From NCBI GenBank assembly GCA_910577235.1, contig CAJTMX010000031.1, positions 1-46,323 on the forward strand: a DNA stretch of 46,323 bases. The letters are read 5' to 3'. The stretch is from an uncultured Acetatifactor sp. GTDB lineage: Bacteria; Bacillota; Clostridia; Lachnospirales; Lachnospiraceae. Both the position numbers and the translations under genes were made by a program. Below, piece after piece: positions 1 to 7,931 of the stretch. Under the pieces are notes generated by a model. It worked only from the letters and a program-made list of their open reading frames with translations, searched no databases and was not told the DNA's origin. The number at the start of each line of letters is the position of its first letter. Position 1 is the first letter of the stretch.

Positions 1-54
1 ATACTGGGCATACAGCCATTCATCTCCCTCACAACTGTTAAAAACAGGATTATA
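1..54 (-). repeat. Left copy of 54-bp terminal inverted repeat
   Basis: Positions 1-54 are the exact reverse complement of 46269-46322. Read on the minus strand the copy begins with a TATAAT box (49-54), continues through a small self-complementary stretch (CTGTTTTTAACAG), a GAGGGAG Shine-Dalgarno, and a start codon at 17-19, and then runs off the window. The first residues in that frame would be M-A-V-C-P-V; an ATG 4 nt earlier would give M-N-G-C-M. Sequence outside the repeat differs between the two ends, so the element boundary is at the TATAAT. The likely explanation is a multicopy element at which the assembled sequence stops. What the element encodes cannot be seen. Confidence 0.85.
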
Positions 55-77
55 CACAAATGTCCGACAAAATACAA
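49..77 (-). promoter_or_regulatory. Outward promoter at left end
   Basis: On the minus strand TTGTAT (72-77), a 17-nt spacer and TATAAT (49-54). The -10 is perfect but lies inside the repeat; the -35 lies outside it and is weak. It would drive the truncated reading frame starting at 19. From 55 to 109 nothing else is seen. Confidence 0.4.
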
Positions 78-109
78 TAAGCGTGGAACTGCCGTTTGTA
101 CTGTATCTT

Positions 110-610
110 TCAGCAGTTCTCCACCGCCTTGAGTACCTTGTCAAAAAAGCCGTCCATCTCCGTCATGTTCTTGCAAAACGGAATATGCACAAAGACCATC
201 TTTGTCTCCAACCCATGATCGCGGATATAGGCAAGCGCGTTCCAATACAGCGCATTGCAAAATGAGGTTCCGGCGTTATCAGAAATCCGAACCTCCAAAT
301 CTTCCGCTTTGAGCGCGTCCCGCAATTTTCCGTATGCGAAATCCGTAAAGATCATGCTGTCTCCGTTCCTGGCGGCAGTTTCAAGGTATACTTTATCCCT
401 GATAACAGGTTTCTGGCCAAAGCTGAATACATACCTGTAGCTTTGCCGCCCGATCTCCGCGGAAAGGATCTGAGAGTCCAATACCTTATCATTGGGCAGT
501 ATCAGCGACTTATAAACTGCTTTTTTTACAAGCAGTTCGGCGGATGTACCCTCAAATCCGGTCAAAAGAATGCCATCGGCCTCCCCGGGCCCTGCAAGCA
601 TATTGCCCAT
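110..610 (-). CDS. Pyroglutamyl peptidase I-like protein (peptidase family C15)
   Basis: The protein resembles cytosolic pyrrolidone-carboxylate peptidase, which removes N-terminal pyroglutamate from peptides. The N-terminal strand motif LLTGFEG, the Cys motif (SDNAGTSFCN, Cys118) and the His motif (VFVHIP, His142) are in the family order. At the usual catalytic Glu position (family pattern xER/KV) the sequence reads RDKV, so Asp72 replaces Glu; a Glu lies five residues later. At 166 residues it is shorter than the usual 200-215. The start at 610 is chosen because AGGAG lies 8 nt upstream; a TTG start at 670 would add 20 residues without a good ribosome site. It sits 70 nt after the GNAT fusion gene, so the two may be cotranscribed. 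The fold assignment is fairly safe; activity is uncertain. Confidence 0.65.
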   Translation of the reverse strand: MGNMLAGPGEADGILLTGFEGTSAELLVKKAVYKSLILPNDKVLDSQILSAEIGRQSYRYVFSFGQKPVIRDKVYLETAARNGDSMIFTDFAYGKLRDALKAEDLEVRISDNAGTSFCNALYWNALAYIRDHGLETKMVFVHIPFCKNMTEMDGFFDKVLKAVENC

Positions 611-680
611 GACCATCACTCCTATTCTGGGGCAGTTCCTTTGCATCACTGATATGCGCTGAAATATCAATGCTTACCAC

Positions 681-2201
681 TCAGCAGTCATACAACATGA
701 TAGTGTTCTCAAAACATTCGTTAAATCCGAGATTTTTATACAGCGCAAGAGCCTCCTCGGCGCCGCTGAGAGTGACGGTGCGCACGCCGTCCGCAAAGAG
801 TTCCTCCAGCGCCCGGGAGCATACCGCGGCGGCCGCTCCCCTCCTGCGGTATTCCTCCAAAGTGGACACGAACTCCAGAGACGCCGTATCCTCTGTCCGG
901 ATCGTGGCTGCCGTGGACACCGCTACGCCGTCAATCTCACACAGATACAGCTTTATATCCTCACTTTCCACCCATACGAAATAGTGCTGCGCGTCTATCA
1001 TGTCCCAGCCGTGCAGGGCAGTGTTTACCACATCCACCCAGATCTCCATCTCTTCTCTGGTCTGTACTCTCTTTATACGCAGAGTCCCTCCCTCAGAAAA
1101 ACAGGGGCAAAACTCATGCTGATGCAGTATCATCCCCGGCTCAGTCCCCCCCGCGGAAAGATTCTGAAAACCCATGGATTCCAGCCGCTTTACGATATCT
1201 CCGGGCATATCATCCGGCGTGACCACCCATTTCGACGGCACTCTGCCTGCCTTGATCCCCTCTATCAGAGACGACAGCTCTCTCTCCCAATCCTGTTCGC
1301 CCAGATTGATATGAAACGCCAGAGCCGGCCCCTTTTCCCCTTCCCTGGGCATGATCCACTCTACCGGCCCTTGATGCCAGTCAACGATCCCCGAGAGGGA
1401 AAAAGCACGGTAATAACGAAAATAGTTAGCAGCAACAATGCTTTTTTCCCGGCGCCTCACGTATTTTTCCATGATATCCTCCGGTATATCAATCTCATAT
1501 TCGCAGCTCAGATCACCGTTCAATACGGAGCGTACCGGCCTGCCCTCCAACTCTCTGTCAAAAAGAGCCTCCATGGAATTCATAACATGTCCCTGGCTGC
1601 AATGACATAAGATCGGGGAAACCGTTGCATCTGACAGGATCGACTCCTTTGCAAAGGGACAATGACAGGCATGATAGCGTTTCATCACGTCATCCTCCGC
1701 CTTTAAGTATTCTGCCATGTTGCAGGGAAACGCCATACATTTCAACTTGTTCCCTCTTCGGACAGGAGAAAGCATGGCCGGATTCTGCCCGATAAATTCC
1801 AGTACCTCGTCCGTGATCTCCTGCCCGTAAAAATCTCGTTTTTCCTTATTCAGTTGGACAAAATACTCCATTGTGCCCTCTTGGGAATTACGGAGAAAAG
1901 CATCCAGATCGCCTGTCGCCTGCAATTCCTCGCGAATATGGGACACCTGCGAGGGATGCAGTCCATGTCTCACCCTGCGGAGAATTCTTTCTACCGTTTT
2001 TCTGGGAGCCATCTTCTCAAGCTTTTCGATAAACACATACATATTATGGCACTTATATTTACACTCTGTATCCATATTCGGCAACACAATATCTGCCGTC
2101 AGTGTATCCCAAAATTCTTGTCCCAGTTCCGCGCAGATTTCCTTCTTAAATGTGTGAAATCCAAATCCCAGTTCCTCATAGTTTATCGTGTTATCTCCCA
2201 T
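681..2201 (-). CDS. Cys-rich N-terminal domain fused to GNAT acetyltransferase
   Basis: A 506-residue protein in about three parts. Residues 1-245 contain paired cysteines (CxxxxC at 155-160, CHC at 179-181 and 199-201) and end in a VLNGDxxCEYEI stretch (226-236), a pattern reminiscent of V4R or aminothiazoline-carboxylate hydrolase-like (DUF6144-type) domains; the cysteines could bind metal. Residues 255-370 form a linker or degenerate acetyltransferase half. Residues 375-506 are a GNAT domain with the acetyl-CoA loop EEYRRRGAAAAV (450-460). The substrate is unknown. The start has GGAGG 8 nt upstream. The fusion is unusual and is the main reason not to give it a name. It lies upstream of the C15-like peptidase gene. 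Confidence 0.7.
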   Translation of the reverse strand: MGDNTINYEELGFGFHTFKKEICAELGQEFWDTLTADIVLPNMDTECKYKCHNMYVFIEKLEKMAPRKTVERILRRVRHGLHPSQVSHIREELQATGDLDAFLRNSQEGTMEYFVQLNKEKRDFYGQEITDEVLEFIGQNPAMLSPVRRGNKLKCMAFPCNMAEYLKAEDDVMKRYHACHCPFAKESILSDATVSPILCHCSQGHVMNSMEALFDRELEGRPVRSVLNGDLSCEYEIDIPEDIMEKYVRRREKSIVAANYFRYYRAFSLSGIVDWHQGPVEWIMPREGEKGPALAFHINLGEQDWERELSSLIEGIKAGRVPSKWVVTPDDMPGDIVKRLESMGFQNLSAGGTEPGMILHQHEFCPCFSEGGTLRIKRVQTREEMEIWVDVVNTALHGWDMIDAQHYFVWVESEDIKLYLCEIDGVAVSTAATIRTEDTASLEFVSTLEEYRRRGAAAAVCSRALEELFADGVRTVTLSGAEEALALYKNLGFNECFENTIMLYDC

Positions 2202-2243
2202 GTGTTCTTCCTCCGTCGTTGTTATTCATACGCGCTTTACAGC

Positions 2244-2348
2244 CTATCCCTCAGTCGCCGGTTCTCTCCTGCATACCGGGCAGTAATAGACATTTCCGTC
2301 CAGATAGGATTCACGGATTATCCCTGTCTGCCGGGATGAAGGTGCCAC
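2244..2348 (-). pseudogene. Possible remnant of a small zinc-ribbon protein
   Basis: In one minus frame the sequence ends YLDGNVYYCPVCRREP and a stop at 2244. In the overlapping frame just upstream it reads CGTFIPADRDNP and a stop. Together they look like CGT-(x)n-CPVC of a small zinc-ribbon protein broken by a frameshift. No ATG with a ribosome site precedes it. This is pattern recognition on very short peptides and could be chance. The rest of 2202-2405 shows only a weak GATAAT-like -10 upstream of the GNAT fusion gene. Confidence 0.25.
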
Positions 2349-2405
2349 ATGCGCGTTGTATTATCAGTCTAGCACGATCCACATGAAACAAATGAACCAT
2401 TTATA

Positions 2406-3293
2406 TCATAAATGCCGTATGGGCGTAAACCATTCCATCTGACAGTATGTCCCGTCATAATCCTCATCGCTTATGCGTTCAAAATACAGTTTCTGATGCT
2501 GCGTCTCATATTTCTTTCCTTCCTTGTTAGCAAAATCGCAGATAGCGTCATACATGCCTCTAGCCATATCCGCGTTGATATCATAATAGTGATGTTTGCC
2601 GATATAGTGGAATCTTGCACACATGCCGGAGGGGAAACAGTCCGCTGTCATGCCCTCCGGTACTTGAGAGATATCATTTACTTTGACGGAAGGCATATAG
2701 TGGGAGTAGCCATCTCTTAAGTCGCCGATGCGGGTTATCCCATAATAGACATCCGTTTCCGCAATATTATCAATCTTTATACTGTCTTCCTCCCAGAACC
2801 TTTTCGCAAGCTTAGGCGGAAGTACCACCGACTGATCAAAAGGCACTTTAAAACGCTTTCCTATCACCAGAAACTGTGGAACCATAACAATATCCGGACC
2901 AAACATCGCTCCGTTTGGCAATTTATTTTCGGGGAAAATTTGCAACGGCGGAAGTACCTTGATTATCGTTCCCGATCTGCGCAACTCTCCGGGAGTAATC
3001 CGGTACTCCTTTTTAAAAGCGCGTATATAAGCCTGTTCATGGGTAAAGCCATATTCATTTGCGATGTCAATAATACGGTAGTCCGTTTTCAACAGTTTCT
3101 CCACACTGGCGGCCAACTTTCTGGACCGGATATATCCGGCTAAAGGAGTTCCAAAGGCAAACTTAAAAAGGCGCTGTAAATGAACCTCCGATATATAGAA
3201 TCTTTTTGACAGATCTGATATCGTTATCGTCTCTGTGATCTGATCTTCTATGGCAAACAGCAATTGTTCCATCAGGTCATATGGCTGTAACAT
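2406..3293 (-). CDS. AraC-family regulator with GyrI-like effector domain
   Basis: Residues 1-107 are an AraC/XylS DNA-binding domain with both helix-turn-helix units (ITISDLSKRFYISEVHLQRL and IIDIANEYGFTHEQAYIRAF). Residues 120-295 match the GyrI/SOUL-like effector-binding fold found in Rob- and BmrR-type regulators, which bind small lipophilic ligands. The DNA-binding part is N-terminal, as in Rob and SoxS-like fusions. A strong GGGAGG sits 7 nt before the ATG. The target genes cannot be inferred: the neighbours are pgi upstream and the GNAT fusion downstream, 204 nt away. Confidence 0.88.
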   Translation of the reverse strand: MLQPYDLMEQLLFAIEDQITETITISDLSKRFYISEVHLQRLFKFAFGTPLAGYIRSRKLAASVEKLLKTDYRIIDIANEYGFTHEQAYIRAFKKEYRITPGELRRSGTIIKVLPPLQIFPENKLPNGAMFGPDIVMVPQFLVIGKRFKVPFDQSVVLPPKLAKRFWEEDSIKIDNIAETDVYYGITRIGDLRDGYSHYMPSVKVNDISQVPEGMTADCFPSGMCARFHYIGKHHYYDINADMARGMYDAICDFANKEGKKYETQHQKLYFERISDEDYDGTYCQMEWFTPIRHL

Positions 3294-3372
3294 CAGCGCA
3301 CCTCCCGCCTCATAGTGGATTACAGAAAAGCAAAGGCATTCACGATCTATAAGGCTTATTTTACTTTAAATG

Positions 3373-3415
3373 AAACTGCCGTCTTACGAATATCCATTCG
3401 TCCATACGGCAGTTT
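3373..3415 (-). terminator. Hairpin after pgi
   Basis: A perfect 10-bp stem AAACTGCCGT/ACGGCAGTTT (3373-3382 and 3406-3415) encloses a second stem ACGAAT/ATTCGT. It lies 73 nt beyond the pgi stop and upstream of the AraC-type gene. The U-tract is short, so it may be a weak terminator or an RNA-stabilising structure. Confidence 0.55.
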
Positions 3416-3488
3416 CCCCTGGTCAGGCATTTTACAATATTCTTACCCAACACATCAATATTTTGATTCCGGCTTGTCCGGGCCAGGA

Positions 3489-5069
3489 CTAAATATCTAA
3501 CAGATCACTGTACGCTTTCAGCGCGCCGTCGGTGTCATGAGCCAGAACCTTCTTAGCCAGAACCTTGCCCAGCTGTACGCCCTCCTGGTCAAAGCTGTTG
3601 ACATTCCACACAAATCCCTGATACATAACCTTGTTCTCAAAATGGGACAAGAGAGCGCCCAGCGCCTGGGGAGTCAGCTGCTCGCCGATGATGATGCTGG
3701 AGGGTCTTCCGCCCTCAAAATTCTTATTGCGGTTCTCGTCGGCTTTGCCGCAGGCAAACGCCACGATCTGCGCCGCAACATTGGCGCATAACTTCTGCTG
3801 GCTTGTGCTGTCCTGGATCACAACGTCCCTGCCCATCTGATTCTTCTTAAAGCCCACAAACTGTAGAGGAACGATATCCGTGCCCTGATGCAGCAGCTGA
3901 TAGAAGGAATGCTGTCCATTGGTGCCCGGTTCTCCAAAGATGACAGGGCCGGTAGAATAATGCACAGGCTCACCAAAACGGTTAACCGACTTTCCGTTGG
4001 ATTCCATATCCATCTGCTGAAGATGTGCGGGGAAACGGCTGAGCGCCTGAGAATAAGGCAACACGGCCGTATTCTGATACCCCAGCACATTGCGCTCATA
4101 TATTCCGATCAGGGCGTCCAGCATGGCAGGATTGGCCAATACATCCCTGTTCTTCGCAAGCTCATCTTCCTTGGCCGCACCCTCTAAGAACTGTGCGAAT
4201 ACCTCCGGGCCGAAAGCCAGGGACAATACCGCGCCGCCCACGCCGGAAGTGGACGAGAACCGGCCTCCGATATAATCGTCCATAAAGAATGCCGCCAGAT
4301 AGTCGTCGCTCTTTGCCAGAGGAGAAGTCTCGCTGGTAACGGCGATCATATGCTTGGAGGCATCCAGTCCCGCTTTCTTCAGCGCATCCTTCACAAAGGA
4401 CTCATTGGTCAGCGTCTCCAGGGTGGTGCCGGATTTGGATACCAATATGAAGAGGGAGTGTTCCACATCAATGCCGCTTAAAACCGCAGCCGCGTCGTCG
4501 GGATCTACATTGCTGATGAACCGGGCCTCCATCTTAAATGTGTTGTTCACCTTTGCCCAGTTCTCCAACGCCAGATACATGGCGCGGGGACCCAGATCAC
4601 TGCCGCCGATTCCGATCTGTACAACGGTGGTAAACTTCTCCCCTGCCGCGTTGGTGATCTGTCCACTGTGCACCTTATTGGCCAGTTCCGCGATCTTTTT
4701 CTGCTGCTCTACATAAAAGCCCCGCTTATCCACACCGTCGGCCGATACAGCCTCGCCCAACTGTCCGCGGGTCATATGGTGAAGTACTCTGCGGTTCTCT
4801 CCGGTGTTGATCACCTCGCCGTTGTACAGGGCCTCAAATTTGTCCGACAGCTGCGTCTCCTGTGCCAATTTCACAAGGACTTCCAGAACCTTGTCATCCA
4901 CCTGCTTTGCGGCATAATTGTATGACAGTCCTGCCGCCATGGGAACGCTGTATTTCTTTACGCGGTCCGCGCCCTTCTCTCCGGCCATTACCTCCGCGAG
5001 ATTTGCAGGCGCAGCCTTTAACAACTCTTGAAACGCGGAAACGGTATCCAAATTCTTCCAAGTGATCAT
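3489..5069 (-). CDS. pgi: Glucose-6-phosphate isomerase
   Basis: Interconverts glucose-6-phosphate and fructose-6-phosphate in cytosolic glycolysis and gluconeogenesis. The 526-residue protein has the family signatures: GIGGSDLGPRAM (about 152-163), the phosphate-binding SKSGTT (about 211-216), GGRFSSTSGVGG (about 266-277) and MESNGKS (about 352-358). Its length fits the longer PGI type rather than the ~450-residue Bacillus type. AGGAGG lies about 12 nt before the ATG, and an ATG 12 nt upstream of it runs straight into a stop. The gene stands alone, flanked by a hairpin downstream and its own candidate promoter upstream. Confidence 0.97.
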   Translation of the reverse strand: MITWKNLDTVSAFQELLKAAPANLAEVMAGEKGADRVKKYSVPMAAGLSYNYAAKQVDDKVLEVLVKLAQETQLSDKFEALYNGEVINTGENRRVLHHMTRGQLGEAVSADGVDKRGFYVEQQKKIAELANKVHSGQITNAAGEKFTTVVQIGIGGSDLGPRAMYLALENWAKVNNTFKMEARFISNVDPDDAAAVLSGIDVEHSLFILVSKSGTTLETLTNESFVKDALKKAGLDASKHMIAVTSETSPLAKSDDYLAAFFMDDYIGGRFSSTSGVGGAVLSLAFGPEVFAQFLEGAAKEDELAKNRDVLANPAMLDALIGIYERNVLGYQNTAVLPYSQALSRFPAHLQQMDMESNGKSVNRFGEPVHYSTGPVIFGEPGTNGQHSFYQLLHQGTDIVPLQFVGFKKNQMGRDVVIQDSTSQQKLCANVAAQIVAFACGKADENRNKNFEGGRPSSIIIGEQLTPQALGALLSHFENKVMYQGFVWNVNSFDQEGVQLGKVLAKKVLAHDTDGALKAYSDLLDI

Positions 5070-5108
5070 AATTGATTCATCCCTCCTATAATTTTTATTT
5101 ATCTACTA

Positions 5109-5137
5109 AAAATACTCTATAAAAAATATACTATCAA
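5109..5137 (-). promoter_or_regulatory. Candidate promoter of pgi
   Basis: On the minus strand TTGATA (5132-5137), a 17-nt spacer and TATTTT (5109-5114). The -35 overlaps the last codons of the S41 gene. The surrounding DNA is very AT-rich, which lowers specificity. Confidence 0.45.
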
Positions 5138-6615
5138 ACAGAATTAAATTCAAGTATTTCATACAGCTTTTCGATCGCATTTTGGCCATTACAGGTATAA
5201 TCCGGCATGACATAGCTGTCTGTGTTTGTCTGGTCGATACGATACCATTTTTTAGTGGATATCTGCACATACAGTCCCGTATTGGGCAGGTGGAATACTG
5301 CGATCTCTCCGTAACCGTTTACAGTATTTGCGGGGGACGCTCCGATGACCTTGCCCAAACGGTTATCCTGTATCAGCATCGCAAAATCTTTTGCCGCTGA
5401 AAAAGAATCCCTGTCTGTCAGCATATAGACATTGCCGTTAAACAGCAAGTCTTTGTATTGTTTATTGGCAGTTTGTCCGTCACTGTGAAAGTTGAGAAAA
5501 CCCCATCTCCAATCATACGGGCCATCATAATACATATCCACTGGCAGATATTTTATAAACTCATTTCCCACTAGCGAACTGCCTCCGCCGTTCCCTCTCA
5601 GATCTACAGCGACATTGTGAATGTCTTTTTGCATTATCTCCTCAAACATAGATCTGACACAGTTAACATACGTTTGATTATAATCACACTGGGTGAGAGT
5701 GAGTAGTGCAAGGCTTTTCTCCCTGTCGATTTCATAATAGACAAACTCTGTGGGCTTATCGCCTCCTTCAACGTATGGAGCGCGAATCTCAAGAAACTCT
5801 TCCCAACTGACAAAGTCTTTTTCGGAATACACTTCCGAGATCACGTTATCACCATCCGTCCATTCAAAGACAAACGGTGCGTCATATCCGTAAAAGTCAA
5901 GAGTTGCAAGACTCCCCAGATCAATGCTGATCCAATCTTCCGTCTCAAAACAGACATAGGGTTTTGCGTCTTCAAATATCTGCTCCACACATTTCCCGTT
6001 TATTGAGAATACACTGTAGCCCTCATGGTTTTTTTGCGGAAAAACCTTCAAAAACCTGTCGTCTGGATAATTGTTATAGGTGGAAGTATGGGCATCATGC
6101 ATGGGATACAAAATGGTCTGTATTTCACGGCGCAGATCGTTGACAGTGATCGTATCCGCTGTCTCCAGCCTTTTCAGTGCCTGTAAATACGCTGTTTTCA
6201 CATCCGCTGTCACCCCGTCTCCGAACAGGGGATGTACCTTTTTCAGATGACCCATAAGCGCATTCAGATCGTCCGCAGCATCCTCATATGGAATTACTTC
6301 ATTATAGTTCAGAATAACCCCGTTATAATTTTTGAATGAGAATGAGTTCCAGTATGGAATAAGATATGGAGCAAACGAACAAACGATGGCCGTTAAGCCA
6401 AAGACCGGCAGCAGGACTATTTTAATCACCGCTTTTGTCTTAAATGCTGCGAGGTATGCGATCAAGCCGCAGCAGCTGAATAAACTTAATAAAACCGTGA
6501 CCCACTCAGGAAAATTCACGCAAAAAATATTGACCGGAATCAGTGCAAATGTCAGCGCCATAGTACAGCAAATCAAGAGTATAAGGTATAGTTTCCTTTT
6601 ATTATGACATTTCAT
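5134..6615 (-). CDS. Membrane-anchored S41 (C-terminal processing) peptidase-like protein
   Basis: A 493-residue protein with three predicted N-terminal membrane segments (about 9-34, 38-57, 62-84) followed by an extracytoplasmic region. The C-terminal part is of the S41 tail-specific protease type: VAVDLRGNGGGSS (about 335-347), then DSFSAAKDFA with the likely nucleophile Ser406, then NGYGEI. No PDZ domain is obvious between residues 100 and 300, although PMHDAHTS (about 171-178) matches the N-terminal S41 motif. The start at 6615 is preferred over a GTG at 6663 because AAGGGAAG precedes it and it overlaps the upstream frame as ATGA. The substrate is unknown; some family members act as hydrolases of unknown target. 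Confidence 0.8.
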   Translation of the reverse strand: MKCHNKRKLYLILLICCTMALTFALIPVNIFCVNFPEWVTVLLSLFSCCGLIAYLAAFKTKAVIKIVLLPVFGLTAIVCSFAPYLIPYWNSFSFKNYNGVILNYNEVIPYEDAADDLNALMGHLKKVHPLFGDGVTADVKTAYLQALKRLETADTITVNDLRREIQTILYPMHDAHTSTYNNYPDDRFLKVFPQKNHEGYSVFSINGKCVEQIFEDAKPYVCFETEDWISIDLGSLATLDFYGYDAPFVFEWTDGDNVISEVYSEKDFVSWEEFLEIRAPYVEGGDKPTEFVYYEIDREKSLALLTLTQCDYNQTYVNCVRSMFEEIMQKDIHNVAVDLRGNGGGSSLVGNEFIKYLPVDMYYDGPYDWRWGFLNFHSDGQTANKQYKDLLFNGNVYMLTDRDSFSAAKDFAMLIQDNRLGKVIGASPANTVNGYGEIAVFHLPNTGLYVQISTKKWYRIDQTNTDSYVMPDYTCNGQNAIEKLYEILEFNSV

Positions 6616-6863
6616 ATCATGCAACTTCCCTTCTGCAATATAAAAATACCCCATGGATACCACACGATCTCTTTCCCGATCTTCTGGTTTTCCCTGTCTC
6701 GCATTAACAACGTCATATACTCACGCCCCATTCCCGATTTTTCTTCGCCTTCTTTCCATCCCTCCACCAGTCTTCTTTCAAAAAACTCCTTTTTCGGAAA
6801 AGTGTTCCCACTGCTTAGATGTCCGTTTAGGTACGATTTGTTATTTCTGTGATTGTTTCCCAT
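6612..6863 (-). pseudogene. Small ORF, probable fragment of an Rpn/PD-(D/E)XK transposase-like gene
   Basis: An 83-residue frame with a strong AAGGAGAGG 7 nt before its ATG. Its stop overlaps the start of the S41 gene as ATGA, so the two could be translationally coupled. The stretch REYMTLLMRDRENQKIGKE resembles the C-terminal part of Rpn-family putative transposases and nucleases; the catalytic part is missing. Either it is a decayed remnant whose ribosome site now feeds the S41 gene, or a short leader ORF. Confidence 0.35.
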
Positions 6864-7196
6864 TTGCGAACCTCTCCTTCTGGATATTCACCCAAACAGC
6901 GCATAAAGTCTTTATGTTATATTTTGTTCTCATCTTCACCTTTAACTTGAAATGTTTTATCCGGAATAAATTCATGTGGCGGATAAACACTGTCTTCATA
7001 CTTATCTCGAAATCCAAGTTATATATTTGATTATAAAATATTTGCCTGTTACTTGCAATGTATATTTTTAAGCTAGTGTTCTATGCTTTGTGTTCTATGG
7101 GTACATAATTCCGAAAAAGGAGTAATGGATAACTAAATCCGTTAATCGGTATTGGGACGGACAAAACTGTGGAAACTCAAGTAAACTACATTCAGA
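6864..7196. other. AT-rich stretch without a convincing gene
   Basis: No supported coding region. A direct repeat TGTTCTATG occurs twice within 25 nt near 7078-7100. A Shine-Dalgarno-like AAGGAG at about 7117 precedes an ATG that closes after three codons. The region may be decayed DNA between the accessory genes. Confidence 0.5.
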
Positions 7197-7225
7197 TTGA
7201 CACGCGATGCTTTGTATAGTATCCT
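7197..7225 (+). promoter_or_regulatory. Promoter of the Cys-rich protein gene
   Basis: A perfect -35 TTGACA (7197-7202), a 17-nt spacer and TATCCT (7220-7225). The start codon lies 43 nt further on, after an AGGAGGG ribosome site. Confidence 0.6.
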
Positions 7226-7267
7226 ATATTCCATAAATGCATCTCATCATTAACAGGAGGGAACGGT

Positions 7268-7714
7268 ATGGCAGAAACACACAAGAAAGGATTAAACGCG
7301 GAACTGGTCATAAATGATTTGAACAATTGCTGTAAAGGCGAAAGCGCATGTATCAAATGTCAGAAAACGGCCTGCGTTATCGGCTATGCAAAGGAATGTA
7401 TGAAGGAGTATCAGAGAGAGCCGAAAAAAATAGTTCCGGAGGGTACGAAAAATATCCCTGTTCTGGATTATAAGACCTTTGATGAGGAAACTCTGGAAAC
7501 CGCAATCGCCCATATCTTAAAAGAATGCAAAGACTGCAAGGAAGACCATGTTGAGGACTGCATCATCAATGTGATCCGCAACTGCTATGAAATAGGTTTT
7601 CTGGGTGAGATACAGCCCTACGAAGGAAACAGCTTACAATACTTAATGCACCTGGAAACCGCTTTCCCTAATAAGGCTGCGCTTGTTGCCGAGGCTTACC
7701 GGAATATGAAATGA
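7268..7714 (+). CDS. Conserved-looking Cys-rich small protein of unknown function
   Basis: The only clear plus-strand gene. The 148-residue protein is soluble, with no signal peptide or membrane segment. Cysteines fall in two clusters: CCKGESACIKCQKTACVIGY (about 22-41) with CMKE soon after, and CKDCKEDHVEDC (about 94-105) followed by another Cys. Such spacing suggests metal or Fe-S binding, but no known family motif is recognised. A consensus promoter, a strong AGGAGGG site and a textbook terminator show that it is a monocistronic, expressed unit. It separates the accessory left end from the housekeeping block on the opposite strand. Confidence 0.8.
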   Translation: MAETHKKGLNAELVINDLNNCCKGESACIKCQKTACVIGYAKECMKEYQREPKKIVPEGTKNIPVLDYKTFDEETLETAIAHILKECKDCKEDHVEDCIINVIRNCYEIGFLGEIQPYEGNSLQYLMHLETAFPNKAALVAEAYRNMK

Positions 7715-7781
7715 GCTATAAGGCCCGATACCCGAAGAGACGAGGAAGCTATGAAGAAAAGTCTTATGTCGGCTAACAGTC

Positions 7782-7818
7782 AACACCCCCGCGGCAGGCA
7801 ACGGGGGTGTTCCTTTTT
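7782..7818 (+). terminator. Rho-independent terminator of the Cys-rich gene
   Basis: A 10-bp GC-rich perfect stem AACACCCCCG/CGGGGGTGTT (7782-7791 and 7802-7811), a 10-nt loop, then CCTTTTT. It is 67 nt beyond the stop codon. Confidence 0.9.
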
Positions 7819-7821
7819 GAG

Positions 7822-7903
7822 ACATATTATTTTGACTTAGCTGTCGGAAAACCGCTGCACCTACTGTGCCGCTTGCTCCTAATACCATTATTTTTTCCAT
7901 CAT
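7822..7903 (-). pseudogene. Truncated N-terminus of an NAD(P)-binding (Rossmann) protein
   Basis: From an ATG at 7903 (or 7900) the frame reads EKIMVLGASGTVGAAVF, a classic GxSGxxG dinucleotide-binding first strand and helix as in NmrA-like or saccharopine-dehydrogenase-like proteins. After about 27 residues the similarity stops and the frame runs into the terminator of the opposing gene. A purine-rich ribosome site (AAAGGAT) precedes the ATG. It is the 5' stub of a gene whose remainder is lost. Confidence 0.55.
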
Positions 7904-7931
7904 TATTATCCTTTTCTGCTCCTTTTCGTAC

